From: Azospirillum sp. OGB3
Lineage (GTDB): Bacteria; Pseudomonadota; Alphaproteobacteria; Azospirillales; Azospirillaceae
Length of the DNA stretch: 64,000 bases
Direction of reading: 5' to 3'
Assembly (NCBI RefSeq): GCF_014192915.1
Contig: NZ_JACHYN010000009.1
Location: forward strand, 62,001 to 126,000
Shown: piece by piece, positions 58,106-64,000 of the stretch
Numbering within the stretch: position 1 is the stretch's first letter
Layout: each line of letters starts with the position of its first letter
Program-made: the position numbers and the translations under genes
Notes under the pieces: generated by a model
What the model saw: the letters and a program-made list of their open reading frames with translations, nothing else
Told to the model about the DNA's origin: nothing
Databases searched by the model: none

Positions 58106-58896
58106 CCGATCCGGTGTTTCCGGCCGCCCTCAAGAACGTTCACCCGCTGCGCGGTGCCAACGTCATCGCCGTGGCCAGTGGAAAGGGCGGCGTCGGCAAG
58201 ACGTGGTTCTCGATCACGCTCGCCCACGCGCTGACCAAGATGGGCAAGAACTCGCTGCTGTTCGACGGCGACCTCGGCCTCGCCAACGTCGACATCCAGC
58301 TCGGCTTCCAGCCCAAGAACGATCTGGGCGCGGTCATCAACGGCGACGTGACGCTGGGCCGCGCGGCCCAGCGCTACACCGAGGGCGGCTTCGACATCAT
58401 CGCCGGCCGCTCCGGCTCGGGGACGCTCGCCCAGTTGCCGAGCCAGCGCCTGTCCGGCCTGCGCAACGACCTGATGGAGCTGGCCCGGCGCTACGACTGC
58501 GTCATCATGGACATGGGCGCCGGCGTCGACCGCACGGTGCGCACCCTGTCCGGCCCGGCCGGGACGACGCTGGTGGTGACGACGGACGAGCCGACCTCGC
58601 TGACCGACGCCTACGCCTTCATCAAGCTGACCCACGCCACCAACCCCACCGCCGACCTGCGCGTCGTGGTAAACATGGCGCAGAGCGTGAAGGACGGCGA
58701 GCGCACCTACGGCACCATCCTGAAGGCCTGCCAGAACTTCCTGAAATACAAGCCCGCCCTGGCCGGCATCATCCGCCGCGACCTGAAGGTGCGCGACGCC
58801 ATCCGCAACCAGTCGCCGCTGCTGACCCGCTCCCCCAGCTCCGACGCTGCGCGGGACGTGCTGGCCATCGCCCAGCGGCTTCTGAACGGCCAGTAA
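58102..58896 (+). CDS. flhG: Flagellar number regulator FlhG (MinD-like ATPase)
   Basis: A 264-aa ParA/MinD-type ATPase. The deviant Walker A SGKGGVGKT (26-34) is intact, followed by FDGDLGLANVDIQLG, MDMGAGVDR and TDEPTSLTDAYA. The N-terminus before the P-loop is short, without a clear DQA-type motif. It is coupled to flhF by ATGA. In other polar flagellates FlhG counts flagella and opposes FlhF. Confidence 0.94.
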   Translation: MTDPVFPAALKNVHPLRGANVIAVASGKGGVGKTWFSITLAHALTKMGKNSLLFDGDLGLANVDIQLGFQPKNDLGAVINGDVTLGRAAQRYTEGGFDIIAGRSGSGTLAQLPSQRLSGLRNDLMELARRYDCVIMDMGAGVDRTVRTLSGPAGTTLVVTTDEPTSLTDAYAFIKLTHATNPTADLRVVVNMAQSVKDGERTYGTILKACQNFLKYKPALAGIIRRDLKVRDAIRNQSPLLTRSPSSDAARDVLAIAQRLLNGQ

Positions 58897-58903
58897 GGCC
58901 GGG

Positions 58904-60955
58904 ATGGGGGGCGCCCTTCCTCCCACAGCCGCCGGCGCGCCCGCCGCCCCGGCGGCGGCCACCCCCGCGCCCGCCCCGGTGACGGTCGCCGAGGGCACGG
59001 TCAAGGCCCTGCCGGAGCGGTTGCAGGACATCGCCCGCCCGGTGGTGCTGACCGGCACCGTCGTCGGCACCACGCCGGAGGGCTTGGCCCGCGTGCGCAC
59101 CCAGGCCGGCGAGCTGCTTGTGCAGACCCCGACGCCGCTGCCCGCCGACAAGCCGGTGACACTCCAGATCACCCCGGCGCAGGTGCTGCTGGAGCAGGCG
59201 GCATCGACCGACCCCGCTGCGGCCTCCCCCACCCAGAGTCTCGCGGCGAAGGTCCTGGTGCTGACCCAGGGCACCCAGACCATGGCGCCGGCCACACCAC
59301 CTCACGCACCAAGCTCACCGACGGCCGGCGGGCCGCCGCAGGCCGTTCCCGGCCAGACCGGAACGACGTCCCCCCAGGGCTCCGCGACGCCGGTGGTGAT
59401 CCTGCCCAGCCCGGGGTCCGCCACGCCGACAATAGGACCAACGGGCCAGCCGCTTCCCCTGCTGCTGCCGGGAACCGTCGTCCCCGCGCTGGTCATCGCC
59501 GCGGCACCGAAGCCCCCGGCCCCGCCGGGCGCGGCCCTGCCCGGCCAGCCCACCGCCACACCGGCGGCACCCGCTCCCCTCCCCGTCACCGACGGCGGCC
59601 AAGCTCCGCCACCGACACAAGCCGGTCAGCCCAACGCGGCCCCCACCCCGCAGGCGCCGTCCACGCCTTCCAGCGCATCGCCGCTCCCCGGCAAACCGAT
59701 GCTCGACACCACGGTGGAACTCGGCGGCGATGCGGCGCATCCCGGAGGGGACCTCCCGGAGGTTGCCTCCCCCACGAAACCGACCCTCGCGAAACCTGCC
59801 GGGGAACCGGTCCTGACCCAGGGCGGCACCGTCGCTCTCAAGATCCTGACCGTCACGCCCCCGCCGGACCAGCCGCAGGCAGCCCCGCCGGACGACGGGT
59901 CTCCGCCATCGGACGGCCAGAGCGCCGGCAACCCGCTCCGCAAGGACGGCGCCCCGACCCAACCCGGTTCTCCGCCCCCGGCGGCACCGCAATCGGCCCC
60001 TGCCTCGCCCCGCAGCACCGCAACCCCCACCGCAGCGCCCGCGATGCCCAGCACAGACTCCGGCGCTTCCCCGGCAACGCCGGAGACGCCCGACGGGCCG
60101 GTGCTGAAGGGCACGGTGGCCGGCAGCACGCCGCAGGGCCAGCCGATCCTCGCCACGCCGCAGGGCATGCTGGCACTCAACGTCCAGGCGAGCCTGCCGC
60201 AGGGCAGCGCCGTCACCGCCGCCTTGACCGACCCCGCCAAGGCGCTCCAGACCGCGCCGCCCCCGCTCGCCGCCGAGCCGGGACCGCTGAGCGAGCGGGA
60301 CTGGCCCGCCATGCGCCAGCTCCTGGCCACCCTCGCCGGAGTGGACCGCTCCGCCGCGCAGGCGCTGATCGGCACGGTGATGCCGCAGCCGAACCGCAAG
60401 CTCGGCGCGGCGATGAGTTTCTTCCTGTCGGCGATCCGCGGCGGCGACGCCCGCGGCTGGCTGGGCGAGGACGCCGCCGCCGCCCTGGAGAAATCCGGCC
60501 AGGGGAGCCTGCTATCCCAGTTGGAGCGCGAATTCCGCAGCCTTCAGCAGCAGGCCGGCGATCCCCTTCCCGGCGACTGGCGCCCCTACACCCTGCCGAT
60601 GATGGACGCCAACGGGCTGCTCCCGATCAAGCTGCACATCCATCCCATAAATTCGGAAGAGGATGGCAAGACGGGCCGTAAGGGCGGCGACAAGGGGAGC
60701 CGCTTCCTGCTCGACCTCGACCTCAGCCGCCTCGGCCCCATGCAGCTCGACGGGCTGGTGCAGCCCAACCGGTTCGACCTGATCCTGCGCAGCCACACCC
60801 CGCTGTCGCCGGAGATCCGCCTGGACCTGATCCAGATTTTCGCGGACAGCATCCGTGCCGTCGGCTACATCGGCGGCTTGTCCTTCCAGTCCGGCGCCAA
60901 ATGCTGGGTCAAGCTGACCCGGACCGGGGCCGGCGGCAGCAGCTACACCGCCTGA
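58904..60955 (+). CDS. Proline/alanine-rich protein with FliK-like C-terminus
   Basis: A 683-aa protein. Residues about 1-420 are low-complexity (Pro, Ala, Thr, Gly). The C-terminal about 130 residues (from LPMMDANGLLPIKL, with DLSRLGPMQLDGLV and FQSGAKCWVKLTR) resemble the C-terminal domain of flagellar hook-length control protein FliK: short beta strands with a LG-MQLDG pattern. It lies 7 bp after flhG. The sequence is poorly conserved in general, so the FliK call is tentative; no other function is seen. Confidence 0.6.
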   Translation: MGGALPPTAAGAPAAPAAATPAPAPVTVAEGTVKALPERLQDIARPVVLTGTVVGTTPEGLARVRTQAGELLVQTPTPLPADKPVTLQITPAQVLLEQAASTDPAAASPTQSLAAKVLVLTQGTQTMAPATPPHAPSSPTAGGPPQAVPGQTGTTSPQGSATPVVILPSPGSATPTIGPTGQPLPLLLPGTVVPALVIAAAPKPPAPPGAALPGQPTATPAAPAPLPVTDGGQAPPPTQAGQPNAAPTPQAPSTPSSASPLPGKPMLDTTVELGGDAAHPGGDLPEVASPTKPTLAKPAGEPVLTQGGTVALKILTVTPPPDQPQAAPPDDGSPPSDGQSAGNPLRKDGAPTQPGSPPPAAPQSAPASPRSTATPTAAPAMPSTDSGASPATPETPDGPVLKGTVAGSTPQGQPILATPQGMLALNVQASLPQGSAVTAALTDPAKALQTAPPPLAAEPGPLSERDWPAMRQLLATLAGVDRSAAQALIGTVMPQPNRKLGAAMSFFLSAIRGGDARGWLGEDAAAALEKSGQGSLLSQLEREFRSLQQQAGDPLPGDWRPYTLPMMDANGLLPIKLHIHPINSEEDGKTGRKGGDKGSRFLLDLDLSRLGPMQLDGLVQPNRFDLILRSHTPLSPEIRLDLIQIFADSIRAVGYIGGLSFQSGAKCWVKLTRTGAGGSSYTA

Positions 60956-60969
60956 CGAACCCGGACGCC

Positions 60970-61332
60970 ATGCACCGCCGCGAGTTTCTGACCACCGCCA
61001 CCAACCCGGACGCCCGCCACGATTATCTGGTGGAGTTGCACGGGGAACCGGCACCCGGCACCCGCCTGACCCTGCGCTACGTTCCCGACCGCGCGGTCGC
61101 CACGCCGGACGGCGTCGCCGCTTATCTCGGCGCCCTTTCCGGAAGCGCGGCAACCGCCGGGCCGGAGGCGCTGGCCGTCGCCGTTCTCGACGACCTGAAC
61201 AACGAGTTGATTCCCCGCTGGGTCGAAGTCACGGTGGAGCGGACCCTGCCTGTCCGTCAGCGCGTGGTCATCGAGGACCGTCAGCCCGGTTGGGAGAACC
61301 CGCATCTTTTCTCCCGGATGCGGCGCGTCTGA
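60970..61332 (+). CDS. Small protein resembling QueF without its active site
   Basis: A 120-aa protein. Stretches match the T-fold enzyme QueF (7-cyano-7-deazaguanine reductase) in order: NP..RHDYLVE (12-22), LRYVPDR (35-41), VLDDLNNEL (72-80) and PRWVEVTVE (82-90). The segment that in QueF carries the catalytic Cys and Asp (CPxTGQPD) and the VESKSLK substrate stretch are absent or changed. The start is ATG 60970, 14 bp after the FliK-like gene. It is not expected to make queuosine precursors. A structural or regulatory T-fold role is inferred. Confidence 0.6.
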   Translation: MHRREFLTTATNPDARHDYLVELHGEPAPGTRLTLRYVPDRAVATPDGVAAYLGALSGSAATAGPEALAVAVLDDLNNELIPRWVEVTVERTLPVRQRVVIEDRQPGWENPHLFSRMRRV

Positions 61333-61337
61333 TCCCC

Positions 61338-61356
61338 CACGCCACACCCCGGCGTG
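61338..61356 (+). terminator. Possible weak terminator at the end of the flagellar run
   Basis: CACGCC-N7-GGCGTG, followed by CGTT only. The short stem and lack of a T-run make this uncertain; the GGCGTG hairpin lies 5 bp after the small T-fold-like gene stop. Confidence 0.3.
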
Positions 61357-61448
61357 CGTTCGGCATGGCTGCACCGCGCCAAGTCACAGCTTTCGCCGCT
61401 TGATTTCCTCAACCCGCATGAGAATAAAGCGGGTCGGTCGGTGCGTGG

Positions 61449-63083
61449 ATGAGTCTGGTGAAACGTACACGGATATTAAGACGCGCCCAAACCCTCTGGG
61501 CGCGCGTCGGGCTTCGCGCACGCCTCGAAGCCTTCATCCTGCTCGCCCTTCTTCCGATGGTGGGTCTGGTCGTCGTGCTTCTGCTTCAAGAGCGCAGCCA
61601 GGACATCGAGCGGGCGCGTGAGGCCACCCGCCTGCTGGCCGACCGGGGAGCGCAGCAGCAAGCGCAGATCGTGCAGCAGGCCCACAGCGTCCTCCAGCTT
61701 CTCACCCTGGTCCCCGACATCCGGGAGGCGAGTCCCGAACGTTGCGCGACGATGTTGAAACAGGCGACCAACCTTTACCCTTGGAGCACCGGGTTCGCGC
61801 TGTTCAACCCCGATGGCAACCTGTTGTGCAGCAGCAACAGGAATCGGCCCATGAACGTGGCCGATCGTGACTATTTCCGTAAAGCCCTGGCGACGCGCGG
61901 CTTCACGGTCAGCAACTTTCTGATCGGCCAGAACAGCAAGCAGCCGCGCGTGGTCACCGCCCTGCCGATCCTCGATGACGACGGGTCGGTCAGCCGCATG
62001 CTGGTGGCGGGGGTGGATCTGGGCTGGCTCGCGGAGTTGTCCACGGAGATCGCCCACGAGTCCGGTGGCATCGTGTCGCTGTTCGATTCACAGGGGACGA
62101 TCCTCGCCCGTGTTCCGGACCCGCAGGGTCTCGTCGGCCAACCGATGGCCGATCATCCGATGCTCCGCAGCATCCTGCGGGAAGAGGTGGGCATCATCGA
62201 AGGCGAGGGCCTGGACGGCGTTCCCCGGATCAGCGGTTTCTCGACCCTGGAGGAAACCGGCGCCAAGATCGTCGTCGCCGTCGCGCGCGACGACATTCTG
62301 GCGGCGGCCGACCGGAACCTGATGCTGGGAACCGGCGTCATGGCCGGCGTGGTGCTCCTCATCGCCGGAGGTGTCTGGGTGCTGATGGAGGTGATGGTCC
62401 TGCGCGGTCTGCGGGACCTCAAGGCGTCGGCGGCGTTCCTATCCTCGGACCTCTTCGATCCCAACGCCCCCTGCATCCCGGCGCCGCTCCACACGTCGGA
62501 GATCGGTCAGGTCGCCCAAGCGATGCGGACGATGGGGCGGACGCTGAGCGCCATCGCCTTCGAGGATCGCCTGACCGGGCTCGCCAACCGTCGTTTCTTC
62601 GAGGCTCACGTGGAACGCCTTCGGGAACAGCCCGCACAGGATCGCGATCCGCTCGCGATCCTCTACATCGACCTCGACGGGTTCAAGCCGATCAACGACG
62701 AGCACGGTCACCACACCGGTGACATCGTGCTGAAGGAAATCGGAACCCGGCTGGGGCGTTGCGTGCGCCAAGGGGACTTCGCCGCGCGCCTCGGCGGCGA
62801 CGAGTTCGCGGTGCTGCTCGCGCTGCCGGACGGCCAACAGGGGCATTACGCCCTGGACGTCGCCAGACGGATCATCGACAGCGTGTCCGCCCCGATCCGG
62901 GTGGACGACCTGGACATCCAGATCGGCTGCAGCATTGGTGTTGCGCTGTGGCCGACGGACGCGGCGGACCTGACCTTGGCGCTTCAGAACGCCGACCGGG
63001 CGCTGTACGCCGCCAAACGCGCCGGCCGCGCGCGCGTGGTGTCCTATTCGGATCTTCCCACCGACACCGCCCTGGCAACCTGA
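61449..63083 (+). CDS. Membrane diguanylate cyclase with a Cache-type sensor
   Basis: A 544-aa GGDEF protein that should make c-di-GMP. The first span is about residues 30-48. A periplasmic double-Cache-like sensor covers about 50-290 (WSTGFALFNPDGNLLCSSNRN and GFTVSNFLIGQ). A second span is about 298-318. The catalytic GGDEF is intact at 449-453, and the inhibitory I-site RQGD (440-443) is five residues before it. No EAL domain is present. Placed beside flagellar genes it may couple an outside signal to the motile/sessile switch. It is convergent with fliJ. Confidence 0.93.
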   Translation: MSLVKRTRILRRAQTLWARVGLRARLEAFILLALLPMVGLVVVLLLQERSQDIERAREATRLLADRGAQQQAQIVQQAHSVLQLLTLVPDIREASPERCATMLKQATNLYPWSTGFALFNPDGNLLCSSNRNRPMNVADRDYFRKALATRGFTVSNFLIGQNSKQPRVVTALPILDDDGSVSRMLVAGVDLGWLAELSTEIAHESGGIVSLFDSQGTILARVPDPQGLVGQPMADHPMLRSILREEVGIIEGEGLDGVPRISGFSTLEETGAKIVVAVARDDILAAADRNLMLGTGVMAGVVLLIAGGVWVLMEVMVLRGLRDLKASAAFLSSDLFDPNAPCIPAPLHTSEIGQVAQAMRTMGRTLSAIAFEDRLTGLANRRFFEAHVERLREQPAQDRDPLAILYIDLDGFKPINDEHGHHTGDIVLKEIGTRLGRCVRQGDFAARLGGDEFAVLLALPDGQQGHYALDVARRIIDSVSAPIRVDDLDIQIGCSIGVALWPTDAADLTLALQNADRALYAAKRAGRARVVSYSDLPTDTALAT

Positions 63084-63110
63084 GCGGGCCGGGCCGGTCG
63101 AAGCGGGACG

Positions 63111-63548
63111 TCAGGATTCGACGCTGCTCTCCTCCTGCTGGCGGCGGCGGAAGCCGACCAGCGCGGTCTCGTCCAGCATGGTGGCTTCCTTGCGCTTCAG
63201 CTTTTCCTTCTCGCGCTTCAGCCGCTCCTCCTCGGCCAGCTCGTAGCGCTTCAGCTCCTGGAAGGCTTCGGCCATCTCGTCGGTGGCGACGGCGATCTGG
63301 GCTTCCACCTGCCCCATGGACTGGGTCAGCCGCTTGCCGCGCTCCATCGCCGCCTGGATGTAGTTGCTGTAGGTGAAGGCGTATTCGACGTTGCCGCGGG
63401 CGGTGTCGCGCTCCGCCGCGATCTCCTCCTTCAGCCGCTCGATCTCGGCCTGGAGCCGGTCGGCGAGGTTCTGGAGTTCCGCCAGCGCCCGGCGCTTCTC
63501 GTCGAGCTTCCACTTCTGGAGGCGGATGATGGTCTTCAGACTGCTCAT
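63111..63548 (-). CDS. fliJ: Flagellar export chaperone FliJ
   Basis: A 145-aa, almost wholly helical, charged coiled-coil protein ([35 protein letters not shown]). FliJ helps to cycle the FliI ATPase and export chaperones. The ATG at 63548 overlaps the fliI stop by 4 bp (ATGA), so it is chosen over the upstream ATG at 63563. It lies downstream of fliI, as usual. Confidence 0.92.
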   Translation of the reverse strand: MSSLKTIIRLQKWKLDEKRRALAELQNLADRLQAEIERLKEEIAAERDTARGNVEYAFTYSNYIQAAMERGKRLTQSMGQVEAQIAVATDEMAEAFQELKRYELAEEERLKREKEKLKRKEATMLDETALVGFRRRQQEESSVES

Positions 63549-64000
63549 TCTTGCGGCGGCCACTGTTCAATGCCGAAGATGGCGGCGAGCTGGGCGTAGC
63601 TGTTGTCGAGGTCGGTCGCCTCGCGCTTGCCCTGCTTCAGGAACGCCTCCAAGGCCGGCTGGAAATGGATGGCCTCGTCCACCTGCGGGTCGGTGCCCTT
63701 GCGGTAGGCGCCCAGGCGGATCATCTCCGCCATGTTGTCGTAGGACGACATCAGCCGCCGCGCGTGGTTGACCAGCTCGTTCTCCATGGGGGAGTTGCAG
63801 CCGGGCATGGTGCGCGACACGCTGCGCAGGATGTTGATGGCCGGGTAGCGTCCGCGCTCGCCGATCTGACGCTCCAGGACGATGTGGCCGTCCAGGATGC
63901 CGCGCACGGCGTCGGCGATGGGCTCGTTGTGGTCGTCGCCCTCCACCAGCACGGTGAACAGGCCGGTGATGGAGCCCGACCCGCTGAGGCCCGGCCCGGC
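63545..64000 (-). CDS. fliI: Flagellum-specific ATPase FliI (5' end cut off)
   Basis: 152 codons of the C-terminal part, reaching the window end. The order [20 protein letters not shown] (just at the edge), [39 protein letters not shown] and [18 protein letters not shown] matches the C-terminal half of FliI, the ATPase that powers export. Walker A lies beyond the window. It is co-transcribed with fliJ. Confidence 0.94.
   Translation of the reverse strand, partial: AGPGLSGSGSITGLFTVLVEGDDHNEPIADAVRGILDGHIVLERQIGERGRYPAINILRSVSRTMPGCNSPMENELVNHARRLMSSYDNMAEMIRLGAYRKGTDPQVDEAIHFQPALEAFLKQGKREATDLDNSYAQLAAIFGIEQWPPQE

Overview
The window is a high-GC bacterial chromosome or chromid segment. The best fit is an alphaproteobacterium of the Azospirillum type (Rhodospirillales); this is inference. 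It rests on the flagellar operon, which encodes a Caulobacter-type FlbD regulator with FlhF and FlhG, on the abundance of TRAP and ABC importers, on the strong G/C bias at third codon positions, and on the long spurious antisense frames that such bias produces. There is no prophage, insertion sequence, CRISPR array or plasmid module.

Layout. 1-1453: two ATPases of a branched-chain amino acid ABC importer (livF cut by the window start, livG). 1883-8533: dusA, a DUF3429 membrane protein, a secreted glutathione peroxidase, an MFS exporter, a small conserved protein and a large MscS-type channel. 8785-12629: small unknown genes ending in an unusual membrane protein that joins DnaJ-like zinc-finger motifs to a peptidoglycan-binding domain. 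12723-12809: tRNA-Leu(GAG). 13288-21016: a GntR regulator followed by a sugar-acid operon (zinc dehydrogenase, TRAP dctPQM, uxaA, uxaB) closed by a strong terminator; by analogy with E. coli lgoD/uxaB/uxaA it should import an L-galactonate-like acid and convert it to 2-keto-3-deoxygluconate. 21090-25950: a Nudix hydrolase, a DgcN-like (DUF1611) protein, a fused TRAP permease and a TAXI binding protein. 26087-29098: glutathione-dependent formaldehyde detoxification (fghA, frmA) with a divergent LysR regulator. 29287-39145: an RTX calcium-binding protein, a YeeE/YedE sulfur transporter, a Na+/H+ antiporter, an MBL hydrolase, an ABC importer whose ATPase and permease genes face each other, and a small unknown. 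39337-43248: an Rdx/SelW protein and two peptidoglycan enzymes (D,D-carboxypeptidase, L,D-transpeptidase). 43579-48308: a MarR regulator, a hybrid histidine kinase, tRNA-Leu(CAG) and tRNA-Ala(GGC).

48502-64000: an XRE regulator divergent from a flagellar cluster: fliF-fliH-fliN-motA-like-flbD-flhA-flhF-flhG-FliK-like-small T-fold-like gene, then a GGDEF protein and the convergent fliJ and fliI (cut by the window end). The gap before fliF carries a good sigma-54 promoter match with three GGCA/TGCC inverted repeats 80-150 bp upstream, where an enhancer for FlbD would be expected. fliG is missing from its usual place.

The less expected items are: (i) a roughly 105-bp intergenic element present twice, 38 kb apart, each with a DnaA-box-like core; (ii) a small protein next to the flagellar genes that resembles QueF without its catalytic segment; (iii) the zinc-finger/peptidoglycan-binding fusion; (iv) the fliF enhancer architecture; (v) DgcN paired with a TAXI-TRAP transporter.
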